From: an uncultured Sphingomonadaceae bacterium
Lineage (GTDB): Bacteria > Pseudomonadota > Alphaproteobacteria > Sphingomonadales > Sphingomonadaceae
Assembly: GCA_947504025.1 (NCBI GenBank)
Contig: CANNFX010000002.1
Coordinates: 434,001 to 498,000, forward strand
Length of the DNA: 64,000 bases
Reading direction: 5' to 3'
Part shown: positions 8,082 to 17,132 of the stretch, one piece after another
Layout of the letters: each line of letters starts with the position of its first letter
How positions within the stretch are numbered: the first letter of the stretch is position 1
Position numbers and translations under genes: made by a program
The notes under the pieces: generated by a model
Told to the model about the DNA's origin: nothing
Database searches by the model: none
What the model saw: only the letters and a program-made list of their open reading frames with translations

Positions 8082-8561
8082 ATGATGCAACGCAAATTGG
8101 CAGAACGCGAACTCACCAATGAAGGCGTCCGCAGTGGTGTGAAACGCAGCAGCAGGGGGCGCTGCGCAACAGTCAATCTCGCCGAATCGCCGCTGTCTTG
8201 GCTCCATGCGCGCGGCCATATTGACGGGCGGCTATATGATGCAGGCGAGAGGCTCCGCGCGGACTATGAACGTGCTCAACTCTCTCCGAGCGTGACAATG
8301 CGTTGGGATCCGGTGCGGATAAGCGGGCAGGGCGGTGACAAAGGGCTGTCGCCGACAGAACGGCAGGTCGCTGCAAAGGCGCGTTTCGATGGTGCGATGG
8401 CAGAAGCAGGCAAGGGCTTGTCCGACATCTTGTGGCGCGTTGTCTGTGCTTGTGAAGGATTGCCGGACGCAGAGAAAGGCCTCGGATGGCCAGCGAGAAG
8501 TGGGAAGCTGGTCTTGAAACTTGCGCTGGACCGAGTGGCACATTTCTACCGGATCAACTAG
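8082..8561 (+). CDS. DUF6456 domain protein
   Basis: A 159-residue protein that matches, by eye, the DUF6456 family of Alphaproteobacteria: SPLSWLHARGHIDGRLYDAGERLRADYERAQ, then MRWDP and a C-terminal helical part ending KLVLKLALDRVAHFY. Related proteins have a DNA-binding look (short helices, basic N-terminus), but no function is established to my knowledge. The ATG at 8082, preceded by AAGGGGAAC, is preferred over an upstream start at 8046 that lies inside the divergent promoter. It is transcribed away from the XRE regulator gene across a 92-bp gap, so the two may share control. Confidence 0.78.
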   Translation: MMQRKLAERELTNEGVRSGVKRSSRGRCATVNLAESPLSWLHARGHIDGRLYDAGERLRADYERAQLSPSVTMRWDPVRISGQGGDKGLSPTERQVAAKARFDGAMAEAGKGLSDILWRVVCACEGLPDAEKGLGWPARSGKLVLKLALDRVAHFYRIN

Positions 8562-8570
8562 TGTGCTTGG

Positions 8571-8831
8571 ATGCAAGCACCCGACCGATTTGGATTCTCT
8601 GCTAAAATTCGCTTCAGGATTTACATGATTTTTGGCTGGCTCCTGTTCTCGGCAATGTTTTGGGCTGCCGAACATCGTGAAATTATTGTTGGTGCATACT
8701 TCATTTTGGCCCTTTGGATGCTCTTCTTTGATCGCGTGGGCCCGAAGGGCGAAGAGACTCTACTTGGTTGGAGAGCAGGCAAAACCAAACCCTTCATTGG
8801 AAGTATATTCGGTCGCAAAATAGACGACTGA
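8571..8831 (+). CDS. Small membrane protein of unknown function
   Basis: I do not recognise this 86-residue protein. It has two closely spaced hydrophobic stretches (about 19-33, MIFGWLLFSAMFWAA, and 38-54, IIVGAYFILALWMLFFD), then a polar tail with FGRKIDD at the end. It lies 9 bp after the DUF6456 gene and converges on the uracil-DNA glycosylase gene, its stop directly abutting that gene's. No convincing ribosome binding site precedes the ATG at 8571; the ATG at 8625 is an alternative start giving 68 residues. Translation is likely but not certain. Confidence 0.5.
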   Translation: MQAPDRFGFSAKIRFRIYMIFGWLLFSAMFWAAEHREIIVGAYFILALWMLFFDRVGPKGEETLLGWRAGKTKPFIGSIFGRKIDD

Positions 8832-9401
8832 TCAAAGGTTGCTGGTGACGCAGGTCCGCAAGGCTGGAATCACAGTTTTCTCAAACCAAGGGTTCTTTCG
8901 CATCCATCCCGTACTTCTCCAAGATGGGTGCGGGAGGGGTAGGAAGGTAGGCAGAAAATCATCAGCGAGCCGCACGCGTTCAGTCAGCGAGAGCTTCCTG
9001 GTCTCAGGCAAATAGGCAGCTTGTGCGTAGCTGCCGACCAGCAAAGTGAGCGTGTCGCTGGGTAGAACATCCATCACCCGCTTATGCCAAGCTGGCGCAC
9101 ATTCGGGACGGGGCGGCAGATCGCCGCTCTTCCCTTTGCCCGGGTAACAAAACCCCATGGGGACGAGCGCCACCTTTTCAGCGTCGTACATCTCTTGCTT
9201 GCTCAGCCCCGTCCATTCCCGCAGCCGGTCACCGCTGGGATCGTCCCACGGGATGCCGCTCGCATGCACCGCTGATCCGGGCGCCTGACCGATGATGACC
9301 AGCCGCGATGTCGCGGAAAATTGGGTAACTGGTCGGACACCATGAGGCAGGTGTTTGGCGCAAATGGTGCACGCCGAAATCTCCTGGTGGAGGGGCGTCA
9401 T
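8832..9401 (-). CDS. Uracil-DNA glycosylase family protein
   Basis: A 189-residue protein of the uracil-DNA glycosylase superfamily, which removes damaged bases from DNA in base excision repair. CTICAKHLP near the N-terminus, the glycine/proline-rich motif VIIGQAPGSAVHASGIPWDD (about 34-53) and the C-terminal motif PLPHPSWRS (about 153-161) match the family's active-site blocks. It belongs to a less-studied branch rather than to E. coli Ung, and its base preference cannot be read here. Its ATG overlaps the uup stop by 4 bp (ATGA), so the two are translationally coupled. Confidence 0.85.
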   Translation of the reverse strand: MTPLHQEISACTICAKHLPHGVRPVTQFSATSRLVIIGQAPGSAVHASGIPWDDPSGDRLREWTGLSKQEMYDAEKVALVPMGFCYPGKGKSGDLPPRPECAPAWHKRVMDVLPSDTLTLLVGSYAQAAYLPETRKLSLTERVRLADDFLPTFLPLPHPSWRSTGWMRKNPWFEKTVIPALRTCVTSNL

Positions 9402-11191
9402 CCCTCGACCTGCTCCGCCAGCGTCAACCAGCGTTCCTCAGCTATATCTTTTTCAGAGCGGGCATTTTCGATGCCTTTGCTGATAGTCGCAAATTTTTGT
9501 GGATCAGCGGTGAAGAGATCGGGGTCTGACAATATTGCTTCGCCTTTAGCGATCGCGGCCTCCAGTTCTTCAATCCGTGCCGGCAGAATTTCGTAGTCGC
9601 GCTGATCCTTATAGGTCAGTTTAGCAGGTTTAGAGGCGTTATCGCCGGGCTTAGACCGCTTTGTGTGGTTTTCAATTTTTGGCGTTTTTTTGGCCGGTTT
9701 GCGGCGCTCGACGCGTTTCGCTTCCCAATCGGCATAGCCGCCTGCAACGATGTCGACATCACCGCTACCATCAAGCCCCAGCGTTACAGTTACGGTTCGA
9801 TCGAGGAAGTCGCGATCATGGCTGACAATCAGGACAGTGCCGTCATAATCCGCAATGACTTCCTGCAGCAGATCCAATGTTTCCAGGTCAAGATCATTGG
9901 TTGGCTCGTCGAGCACCAAAAGGTTGGATTCACGTGCAAATTCACGCGCGAGGAGTAGCCGTGATTTCTCTCCGCCAGAGAGAATTTCGACCTTTGTATC
10001 AACGATCTTCTCGTCGAACAGGAACTCTTTAAGGTAGCCTTGCACATGCTTTCTTGCACCGCGAACATCGATCCAATCACCGCCTTCGGCAAGCACATCG
10101 CGCACGGTCTTATTGCTCGACATTACGCTGCGTTGCTGGTCGATCATCACACCGGTCAAAGTCTTGGCCAAAGTGACTTCGCCAGTATCAGGAGCCAACT
10201 CGCCTGTTAGCATTTTCAGCAGGGTCGTTTTACCCGCACCATTGCTGCCAACGATCCCGATCCGGTCGCCGCGCTGAATACGTAGGCTGAAGTTCTTGAT
10301 GATTTTGCGATCACCATAAGTCTTGGAGACATCCTTCGCGACGATCACCGACTTGGTTTTGCTATCATCGCTAACGAGTTTGAGCTTCGCCGTTCCGCCG
10401 GGTGTGATCATCGCGGCGCGCTGAGCACGCATTTCGTAGAGCTTTTCTAAGCGTCCCTGATTGCGTTTGCGGCGTGCTGTTACACCGCGCTCCAGCCAAT
10501 GCGCTTCGATCTTCAGCTTGGCGTCCATCTTGTGTTTTTCGCGAGCTTGCTGGGCGTAAACTTCCTCTTCCCATGCCTCGTAACCGCCGAAACCGACATC
10601 CTTGCGGCGCATGGTTTTGCTTTCCAACCACAAGGTCGCCTTGGTCAGCCGGGTCAGAAATGTCCGGTCATGACTGATGACAATAAACGTCCCCTTGTAG
10701 CGATTGAGCCAGTCCTCGAGCCATTCGATGGCAGCCAGGTCGAGGTGGTTGGTCGGCTCGTCAAGCAACAACAGATCGGCGTCACTGGCAAGCGCGCGGG
10801 CGAGGGCCGCCCGGCGGCGTTCACCCCCACTGGCACCGGCTGACTCAGTGGTCATGTCAATGCCGAGCTGTCCGGCGATTGCATCAATTTCATATTCTTC
10901 CGGCGCGTCGTCCCCGGCCAGAGCGAAGTCCATCAGCGTTTGGTGCTTACTGAAATCAGGGTCTTGTTCCAGCATCACTATCTTCGTGCCGGGCTTTACC
11001 TTGCGGACACCTTTGTCGGATTCGATTTGACCATCGATCATCTTGAGGAGCGTCGTTTTACCCGCACCATTTCGGCCAATCAAAGCCAACCGGTCGCGCG
11101 GGCCGATATGTGCGTTGATTTCTGTAAACAGCCAGCCTGATCCCTGGATCAGACCGAGCCCTTCCAGATTGAGGATCGGAGGTTGCGCCAT
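9398..11191 (-). CDS. uup: ABC-F family ATPase, Uup-like
   Basis: A soluble protein of about 597 residues with two ATP-binding cassettes and no membrane domain, as in ABC-F proteins that act on ribosomes or in DNA transactions (Uup limits transposon excision in E. coli). Cassette 1 has GRNGAGKTT, SGGERRRAALARAL and LLLLDEPTNHLDL. An ABC-F linker with WLERGVTARRKRNQGR follows. Cassette 2 has GSNGAGKTT, SGGEKSR and LLVLDEPTNDLDL. The C-terminal tail from about residue 515 is a charged coiled coil with KLTYKDQRDYEILP, the Uup hallmark. The ATG at 11191 is preferred to a TTG at 11203. Confidence 0.92.
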   Translation of the reverse strand: MAQPPILNLEGLGLIQGSGWLFTEINAHIGPRDRLALIGRNGAGKTTLLKMIDGQIESDKGVRKVKPGTKIVMLEQDPDFSKHQTLMDFALAGDDAPEEYEIDAIAGQLGIDMTTESAGASGGERRRAALARALASDADLLLLDEPTNHLDLAAIEWLEDWLNRYKGTFIVISHDRTFLTRLTKATLWLESKTMRRKDVGFGGYEAWEEEVYAQQAREKHKMDAKLKIEAHWLERGVTARRKRNQGRLEKLYEMRAQRAAMITPGGTAKLKLVSDDSKTKSVIVAKDVSKTYGDRKIIKNFSLRIQRGDRIGIVGSNGAGKTTLLKMLTGELAPDTGEVTLAKTLTGVMIDQQRSVMSSNKTVRDVLAEGGDWIDVRGARKHVQGYLKEFLFDEKIVDTKVEILSGGEKSRLLLAREFARESNLLVLDEPTNDLDLETLDLLQEVIADYDGTVLIVSHDRDFLDRTVTVTLGLDGSGDVDIVAGGYADWEAKRVERRKPAKKTPKIENHTKRSKPGDNASKPAKLTYKDQRDYEILPARIEELEAAIAKGEAILSDPDLFTADPQKFATISKGIENARSEKDIAEERWLTLAEQVEG

Positions 11192-11303
11192 AGCGCGCGG
11201 CAAGTAGCGGTAGGCGCCGCTAAGGTCCAGTATGGAACGGGTGGTTCAGCCGAGCGTAAGCCCTCTAAGGCCAAACCAGCTCAAAGAAAATTGGAGAATC
11301 GAT

Positions 11304-12020
11304 ATGATCCGCTATGCCCTGCCGCTACTCGCGGCCACCGCAATCACTCTGCCTGCCTCTGCTGCAGAAGTGCAAATGCAGGTGCAAGGTCCTGTCGTCG
11401 AGTTGAGCGTGACGGAAACTGTCAAAGCGCGTCCTGATCTGGCCACAGTTAGCGCCGGCGTCACCTCGCAGGCTCGCACTGCCGTTGAAGCAATGCGGCT
11501 CAATGCACGGGAGATGGACACAGTTATCAAGAAGATCAAAGCTTTGGGCGTTGATGAAGATGACATTCAAACAAGCGGTATCAATCTGAATGCGCAATAT
11601 GATTATGACCGCACAAACCAGCGTCAGGTGTTTCGCGGCTATCAGGTTTCGAACCGGGTTAGCGTGATTTTGCGTGACATCGAAGAGACCGGCGGCGTTC
11701 TGGATGCACTGGTTGCAGCCGGCGCGACTGACCTTAGCGGCCCCAGCTTCTCGATGGATGATGATACAGCAGTGCGAGCTCAGGCCCGAAAGGCGGCTTG
11801 GGCCAAAGCCAGTGCTCAGGCGACTGAATATGCGCAAATGGCTGGCTATTCTGGTGTACGTTTGCTTGAGATCAGCGAGAATGTTCATTCCAGCAGGCCT
11901 CAACCGATGATGCGCACGATGGTTATGGATGTAGCGGAAAGCGAGGCAGCGACGCCCGTACAACCCGGTCTTGTCGGCACGGCGGTCACTATTTCGGTCA
12001 AATATGAAATGACACGCTAG
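11304..12020 (+). CDS. SIMPL (DUF541) domain periplasmic protein
   Basis: A 238-residue exported protein of the SIMPL/DUF541 family (E. coli YggE type), whose role is poorly defined and linked to oxidative stress in some bacteria. The signal peptide is MIRYALPLLAATAITLPASAA with cleavage after Ala-Ser-Ala-Ala. The mature part begins VQMQVQGPVVELSVTETVKARPDLATVSAGV, the family's conserved start, and contains DIQTSGINLNAQYDYDRTNQ. The start at 11304 has GGAGAA upstream and gives a clean signal peptide; the longer frame from 11232 does not. It is divergent from uup. Confidence 0.9.
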   Translation: MIRYALPLLAATAITLPASAAEVQMQVQGPVVELSVTETVKARPDLATVSAGVTSQARTAVEAMRLNAREMDTVIKKIKALGVDEDDIQTSGINLNAQYDYDRTNQRQVFRGYQVSNRVSVILRDIEETGGVLDALVAAGATDLSGPSFSMDDDTAVRAQARKAAWAKASAQATEYAQMAGYSGVRLLEISENVHSSRPQPMMRTMVMDVAESEAATPVQPGLVGTAVTISVKYEMTR

Positions 12021-12084
12021 GCTGAATATTTATGGCGGCCTTTATTCACCGCTTGTTCAATGGTTCTAGGCTAGGCACAAGGCT

Positions 12085-12390
12085 ATGATGCGAAAGCTGA
12101 TCTCGACAACGCTTGCTGCGGCGCTTCTGGTAACCGGCTTTGCTGCGCCTGCCGTGGCTGCGCCGGATGATGATCAGAACAAGGCGCGCAAAGAAATGCG
12201 TGCCGGAAATGTACTGTCCCTGCGTGAAATCGAACGCCGTGTTCTGCCGCGTATGCGAGGCGCCGAATATCTCGGTCCTTATTACGATGCGGCTGCCATG
12301 GCCTACCGTCTGAAGTTCATCCGCAATGGCCGCGTTATGTTTGTCGACATAGATGCGCGTTCCGGCCGGATCATTTCGCAGTCTCGTTAA
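12085..12390 (+). CDS. Exported PepSY-domain protein
   Basis: A 101-residue protein with a signal peptide (MMRKLISTTLAAALLVTGFAAPAVAA) and a single PepSY-like domain: SLREIERRVLPRMRGAEYLGPYYDAAAMAYRLKFIRNGRVMFVDIDARSGRIISQSR in outline. PepSY domains are thought to bind or inhibit periplasmic proteins. It lies 121 bp before a response regulator and histidine kinase on the same strand, an arrangement seen for PepSY proteins linked to PhoPQ/QseBC-like systems. A role as a modulator of the neighbouring kinase is inferred, not shown. Confidence 0.85.
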   Translation: MMRKLISTTLAAALLVTGFAAPAVAAPDDDQNKARKEMRAGNVLSLREIERRVLPRMRGAEYLGPYYDAAAMAYRLKFIRNGRVMFVDIDARSGRIISQSR

Positions 12391-12511
12391 ACTTGCACGT
12401 TAGCCCGGTTGGATACGTCCCCCGGTTGACGCGTTCCTCGCAAAAGCCCACATCTCCCACGAACCCAGAAACCTCAGATTTTGGGCCCGAAGAAACAGGG
12501 GAAATCATACA

Positions 12512-13192
12512 ATGCGCGTCCTGATAGTCGAGGATGAACCGACACTCGGCCAACAGCTTAAATCCACTCTGGAGCAGACTGGCTACGCTATTGATCTGTC
12601 CACCGATGGAGAAGATGGCCACTTTCTTGGCAGCACCGAAGATTACGACGCTGTTATCCTCGATCTCGGATTGCCTGAAATCGATGGGCTGACAGTGCTT
12701 GGCATGTGGCGCAAGGAAGGCCGCACCTTCCCGGTGCTGGTGCTGACCGCGCGTGACAGTTGGTCTGATAAAGTTGCTGGACTTGATGCCGGGGCGGATG
12801 ATTATCTCGCCAAACCATTCCAAACCGAAGAGCTGATCGCTCGTCTGCGCGCACTGATTCGCCGCGCTTCGGGCAACACATCCAGTGAATTGACTGCAGG
12901 TTCAGTTCGGCTCGACACCCGGTCTGGCCGTGTCACTTTGGACGGTGAACCGGTCAAACTGACGGCGCAGGAATATAAACTGCTCAGCTATCTGATGCAC
13001 CACAAGGGCAAGGTAGTTAGCCGCACCGAGTTGATCGAACATATTTACGATCAGGATTTTGACCGTGATTCGAACACTATTGAAGTGTTTGTGACCCGTA
13101 TTCGTAAGAAGCTGGGCGCGGAAGTGATCACAACCATTCGGGGGCTGGGTTACAGTCTTGACGATCCAGCGGACGCGCCTCGCGCTTCGTGA
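12512..13192 (+). CDS. OmpR/PhoP-type response regulator
   Basis: A 226-residue transcription factor with an N-terminal receiver domain (acidic pair in VEDEP, phosphoacceptor Asp51 in VILDLGLPEIDG, Thr/Ala in VLTAR, Lys in YLAKPF) and a C-terminal OmpR winged helix (SVRLDTRSGRVTLDGEPVKL... NTIEVFVTRIRKKLG... TIRGLGYSL). The pattern is close to QseB/PhoP regulators. AGGGGAAAT precedes the ATG. The histidine kinase gene follows after 3 bp, so they form a two-component system. The regulon and signal are unknown. Confidence 0.94.
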   Translation: MRVLIVEDEPTLGQQLKSTLEQTGYAIDLSTDGEDGHFLGSTEDYDAVILDLGLPEIDGLTVLGMWRKEGRTFPVLVLTARDSWSDKVAGLDAGADDYLAKPFQTEELIARLRALIRRASGNTSSELTAGSVRLDTRSGRVTLDGEPVKLTAQEYKLLSYLMHHKGKVVSRTELIEHIYDQDFDRDSNTIEVFVTRIRKKLGAEVITTIRGLGYSLDDPADAPRAS

Positions 13193-13195
13193 TCC

Positions 13196-14596
13196 ATGGC
13201 TGCGGCATCTGACGAAATAACGGATACCGCCGCTCCGGGCGAATTGGGCACTGCGCCTCATACAGGCAGCCTGTCGCGCCGCATGATGATGATCGCGGCG
13301 GCGTGGATCGTTGTGTTGCTGCTTGCAGGCGGTTTGGCGCTTGACCGGACGCTGACTAGCCTTGTCACCAATAATTTCGACGACCAACTGGAATATATGC
13401 TGACGGCGATGGTCGGTTCAGCGGAGATCGGGCCTGAGGGCGAGGTCTTCTTCAACCGGCCGCTTGGTGATCAACGCTTTCTCGAACCCAACAGCGGTCT
13501 GTATTGGCAAATCAGGGGTGAAGGGCACGAGGATTTCCCCTCTCGCTCGCTATGGGATCGCTCTCTCGAAATTGACGGTGATCATTTCGACAGCGAACCG
13601 CATATTCATGACAGCGACCAGTTTTTGAATGAGCCTCTGCGGATCGCTGAACGCTCGATCCGATTGCCGGGCAGCGAAACACAGTGGTGGTTCACGGTCG
13701 CTGCCAGCCGCAGCGAACTCAATGCGCAGATAAGCCAGATTCGCTCCATTTTGTTTTGGAGCTTTATTGTATTGGGCCTCGGCCTGTTTCTGATGGCGGC
13801 ATTGCAAAGTTGGTATGGTCTGAGCCCGCTTCGCCGTATTCGGGCCGCTATTCAGCGGATGAGGACTAAGGGCACGAACCGAGTGGATGACCCGCTCCCG
13901 CTAGAGGTTCAGCCGCTGGTGCAAGAACTCAATGGGCTGCTGGCTCATTCGGAAAAGCAGGCCGAGGAAGCACGCACCCATGCTGGTAACCTTGCCCACG
14001 CGCTGAAAACGCCGCTCACCGTGGTTATGAATGCTGCAACAGCGCGCGCCAATGATCTGCCTGACACGGTGATCCGCGAAGCTGCTGTGATGCGGCGCCA
14101 GGTCGATCACCACCTTGCCCGGGCAAGGGCAGTTGGTCGCCGCGCCGTGGGCCATGCCCGCACCGAAGTTTTCTCCAGTGCAGAGGCTGTGCGCCGTGCG
14201 GTTAGCCGCCTCTATCCAAATGCACGTCTGGATCTCGACGGAAACCGCGAGGCGCTGGTCGCTATCGAGCGGCAAGACCTTGATGAAATTCTCGGCAACT
14301 TGGTGGAAAATGCCGCAAAATACGGTGGCGGTAGCGTGTTCGTAACAGTTGATACCGACCGTGAAGGCAAGCTCTGCACCATTTGGGTTGAGGATGACGG
14401 GATGGGCATACCCAACGAGGAGCGCGAGCGTATCTTCGATCGGGGTGCTAGGCTTGATACGGGCAAGCCCGGCACGGGCCTCGGTCTGGCAATCGTGCGT
14501 GATGTTGCCGAAATTTACGGCGGCGGTGTGGAATTGGGCGAAAGCGAAGATCTTGGTGGCCTGATGGTCAAGCTGATGCTCCCTAGGTCGGGTTGA
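13196..14596 (+). CDS. Membrane sensor histidine kinase
   Basis: A 466-residue kinase paired with the preceding regulator. Membrane helix 1 is at about 30-48 and helix 2 at about 184-204; between them lies a periplasmic sensor region of about 130 residues rich in acidic and aromatic residues. After a HAMP-like linker (WYGLSPLRRIRAAIQRM) comes the dimerisation domain with phosphoacceptor His268 in LAHALKTPL. The ATPase domain has N box NLVENAAKYGGG, G1 EDDGMGIP and G2 GTGLGLAIV. It resembles PhoQ/QseC-type kinases. The ligand is unknown; the PepSY gene upstream may supply a periplasmic modulator. Confidence 0.93.
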   Translation: MAAASDEITDTAAPGELGTAPHTGSLSRRMMMIAAAWIVVLLLAGGLALDRTLTSLVTNNFDDQLEYMLTAMVGSAEIGPEGEVFFNRPLGDQRFLEPNSGLYWQIRGEGHEDFPSRSLWDRSLEIDGDHFDSEPHIHDSDQFLNEPLRIAERSIRLPGSETQWWFTVAASRSELNAQISQIRSILFWSFIVLGLGLFLMAALQSWYGLSPLRRIRAAIQRMRTKGTNRVDDPLPLEVQPLVQELNGLLAHSEKQAEEARTHAGNLAHALKTPLTVVMNAATARANDLPDTVIREAAVMRRQVDHHLARARAVGRRAVGHARTEVFSSAEAVRRAVSRLYPNARLDLDGNREALVAIERQDLDEILGNLVENAAKYGGGSVFVTVDTDREGKLCTIWVEDDGMGIPNEERERIFDRGARLDTGKPGTGLGLAIVRDVAEIYGGGVELGESEDLGGLMVKLMLPRSG

Positions 14597-14679
14597 TTTG
14601 ACCGCTCGTCGATAGAGACTCGAACAAGTTTTCAAGTTGCCAATAGTGATGGCGCTTGATGCCGGTTTCGGAGCAGTTC

Positions 14680-15705
14680 ATGACCTATCTACGTCTGTTG
14701 TTTTTCAGTTTGGCTCTGTCGGCAGGTTCAGTGACCGCCGCGCAAGACGTTGAAGAGGTCGCTGCGGAATACATTCACGACGAGCAAACAACGATCCAAA
14801 CTATCGACGGGCGTGACCTGACCTTCTTCATTGACAGGCCGAATGAAGCCGTTGCCGAAAAGGTACCGCTATTGGTCATGGTCGATGGGTCCGGCTGTGC
14901 GGGTCAGTTGCGAAGTGGCATGCAGCTATTCAAACCGGGGCCGGAATCCGCGAGGCCATACGCAAGACTTGCTGTCGAGAAGCCGGGCGTTGATCCACAT
15001 GAGACCGACAACCAAACGTGCTCGGATGAATTCAAAAAACACTACACTATCGATAACCGGATGCTCGATCATCTACGGGTTTTTCAGCATTTAAGTGCTA
15101 ATGCGGATTGGTGGAATGGTGAACTATTGGTCTGGGGCTGGTCTGACGGAGGCGATATCGCTGCTCAGATAGTTACCTACTATCCAAATGTGACCAGAGC
15201 TCTCCTCGGCGCAATGGGCGGCGGCTATACCATGGCAGAGCATTTCGAGGATTTCTGGATTTGCCAAGAAAAGGAAGGGCAGAGTGATGAGGAGCGCCAG
15301 AAATGCGTCTCGGACCTGCGGGAGCTCTTCCAGAAGATGTACGACAATCCGACATGGACAGAGACGTGGTCAGGCGATGCGAATTCCTGGCGCGTGTGGG
15401 CGTCCCGCCTGAAGTCACGTCTGAGCATCACCCTTAAAGACAACCGAACGCCAATTCTGATTGTCCACGGGGCGGAGGATTATAACAATACGCCCGTCGC
15501 CAGTGCCCGTAAGCTGGTTTCAGAACTAGAGAAATCGGGCAATGAAAGTTTTGTATATTGGGAAGTTCCCGAGATGCTGCACGGGTGGTCGAACCTGCCT
15601 GAGGATCAACAACTGGCGCTCAAGGAAGCGATGCTTCAATGGCTCTTGGATGTTCCAGTTGGTGCAGGCGGCCCCCCAAATTTTGGCAAAACACCTGCAG
15701 AGTAA
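14680..15705 (+). CDS. Exported alpha/beta-hydrolase
   Basis: A 341-residue protein with an N-terminal signal peptide (MTYLRLLFFSLALSAGSVTAA) and an alpha/beta-hydrolase domain. The nucleophile elbow is GWSDGG, the likely acid lies in IVHGAEDYN, and the base in EMLHGWSN near the C-terminus. Four Cys residues in the mature domain (near CAGQ, CSDEF, CQEK and CVSD) could form disulfides in the periplasm. Substrate is unknown; an esterase or peptidase role is possible. The start at 14680 gives the signal peptide; the frame opens at 14656, which would add 8 polar residues. Confidence 0.75.
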   Translation: MTYLRLLFFSLALSAGSVTAAQDVEEVAAEYIHDEQTTIQTIDGRDLTFFIDRPNEAVAEKVPLLVMVDGSGCAGQLRSGMQLFKPGPESARPYARLAVEKPGVDPHETDNQTCSDEFKKHYTIDNRMLDHLRVFQHLSANADWWNGELLVWGWSDGGDIAAQIVTYYPNVTRALLGAMGGGYTMAEHFEDFWICQEKEGQSDEERQKCVSDLRELFQKMYDNPTWTETWSGDANSWRVWASRLKSRLSITLKDNRTPILIVHGAEDYNNTPVASARKLVSELEKSGNESFVYWEVPEMLHGWSNLPEDQQLALKEAMLQWLLDVPVGAGGPPNFGKTPAE

Positions 15706-15717
15706 GACCGGGCTGAT

Positions 15718-16011
15718 CTAGTCTCGACGCGCTTTTTCGTGGTGCCGGATTACTTCATCGATAATAAAACGCAGAAACTTTTCGCTGAACTCTGGATCAA
15801 GGTTGGCCTCTTCGGCCAACGCACGCAGCCGTTCGATCTGAGCAGTTTCGCGGCTGGGGTCTGCTGGTGGTAATTCGTTTGCCGCCTTATATTCGCCCAC
15901 AGCCTGCGTAATCCGGAAGCGTTCCGCCAGTATGTGGATCAGCGCTGCGTCGAAATTGTCGATGCTGCGGCGGAAGGAAGCAAGTTGCGGGTCGGATTCG
16001 TGCTGGCTCAT
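15718..16011 (-). CDS. Chorismate mutase, AroQ class
   Basis: Converts chorismate to prephenate on the way to phenylalanine and tyrosine. The 97-residue all-helical protein has the class II pattern: helix 1 with SFRRSIDNFDAALIHILAER, the GEYKAAN segment, then AQIERLRALAEE and a long C-terminal helix with FIIDEVIRHHEKARRD. The ATG at 16011 is preferred to a GTG at 16020, because AGGTGA lies at the right distance before it. It is a monofunctional enzyme (no prephenate dehydratase or dehydrogenase part) and is divergent from the prenyl synthase gene. Confidence 0.9.
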   Translation of the reverse strand: MSQHESDPQLASFRRSIDNFDAALIHILAERFRITQAVGEYKAANELPPADPSRETAQIERLRALAEEANLDPEFSEKFLRFIIDEVIRHHEKARRD

Positions 16012-16097
16012 CTCTTTCACCTATCATGCGTTTAAGTTGCTTACCATTGGGCTTTCTAAGCTTGCCATTCGTCGCCCGAACGCCCATTTGGCCCCTC

Positions 16098-17120
16098 ATG
16101 AGCGCCAAGGTCATTCCCCTGAAGCGTGAGTGGGCCGGTCCCGCTCCCTCTCTCGATCCCATGTTGTCGCAAACTGCGACGGCGATGAACGCGGTGAATT
16201 CCGTGATTCTCGACCGTATGCAGAGCGAGATTCCCCTGATTCCGACGCTGGCCGGTCATTTGATCGCCGGCGGTGGCAAGCGGCTCCGCCCGATGTTGAC
16301 GCTCGCCGGAGCCGAGGTGGTTGGCTATCAAGGCACGCGCCATCACAAGCTCGCAGCGGCCGTGGAATTCATTCACACAGCAACGTTGCTGCATGATGAT
16401 GTCGTCGATGGCAGCGATCTCAGGCGCGGCAAAGCCGCAGCCAACATCATCTTCGGCAATCCAGCGACCGTTCTGGTCGGCGATTTTCTATTCAGCCGCG
16501 CGTTTGAATTGATGGTGGAAGATGGCAGCCTGAAGGTTCTCAAGATCCTGTCCGGTGCCAGTGCAATCATCGCCGAAGGTGAGGTCGACCAGTTAACTGC
16601 GCAGCGCCAGATCGAAACCAGCGAAGAACGTTATTTGAATATCATCGGCGCAAAGACTGCTGCTTTGTTCGCCGCAGCCAGCCGGATTGCTGCCGTGGTG
16701 GCGGAGCGCGGCGAGGCGGAGGAACAAGCACTCGACGATTATGGCCGTAATCTTGGTGTTGCTTTCCAGCTGGTCGACGATGCGATCGATTACGATTCCA
16801 GCGCTGCCGAAATGGGCAAGAGCCGCGGCGATGATTTCCGCGAAGGCAAAATGACCTTGCCGGTGATCCTTGCCTACGCGCGCGGTGATGAGAAAGAGCG
16901 TCAGTTCTGGAAAGATGCAATCTCCGGCCGCCGCGAAGAAGCGGGTGATCTGGATCACGCAATCGCGCTGATTGATAAACACGATGCGGTCGCTGCAACT
17001 CGCGAACGCGCCCGGCATTTTGCGGAACGTGCGATAGATGCGTTGGCGATTTTTCCTGACAGCAAGGCCCGCGCCGCAATGGCCGAAGCGGCAAGGTTTG
17101 CCGTTAGTCGGGGCTATTGA
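16098..17120 (+). CDS. ispB: Trans-polyprenyl diphosphate synthase (quinone side chain)
   Basis: Extends farnesyl diphosphate with isopentenyl diphosphate units to make the side chain of ubiquinone. The 340-residue protein has the first Asp-rich motif DDVVD at 100-104 (LLHDDVVDGSDLRRG), GGGKRLRP at 58-65, and the second motif DDAID at 227-231, followed by KSRGDDFREGKMTLPVI. The chain length (octa-, nona- or decaprenyl) cannot be read reliably; ubiquinone-10 is usual in sphingomonads. The start at MSAKVIPL (16098) is chosen over an ATG at 16026, since the extra 24 residues are not family-like. Confidence 0.92.
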   Translation: MSAKVIPLKREWAGPAPSLDPMLSQTATAMNAVNSVILDRMQSEIPLIPTLAGHLIAGGGKRLRPMLTLAGAEVVGYQGTRHHKLAAAVEFIHTATLLHDDVVDGSDLRRGKAAANIIFGNPATVLVGDFLFSRAFELMVEDGSLKVLKILSGASAIIAEGEVDQLTAQRQIETSEERYLNIIGAKTAALFAAASRIAAVVAERGEAEEQALDDYGRNLGVAFQLVDDAIDYDSSAAEMGKSRGDDFREGKMTLPVILAYARGDEKERQFWKDAISGRREEAGDLDHAIALIDKHDAVAATRERARHFAERAIDALAIFPDSKARAAMAEAARFAVSRGY

Positions 17121-17132
17121 GCTGCGCGGGAC

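Noticed and set aside
13901..14635. 244-codon minus-strand frame opposite the histidine kinase
   Set aside because: The kinase has all motifs; no support for an antisense gene.
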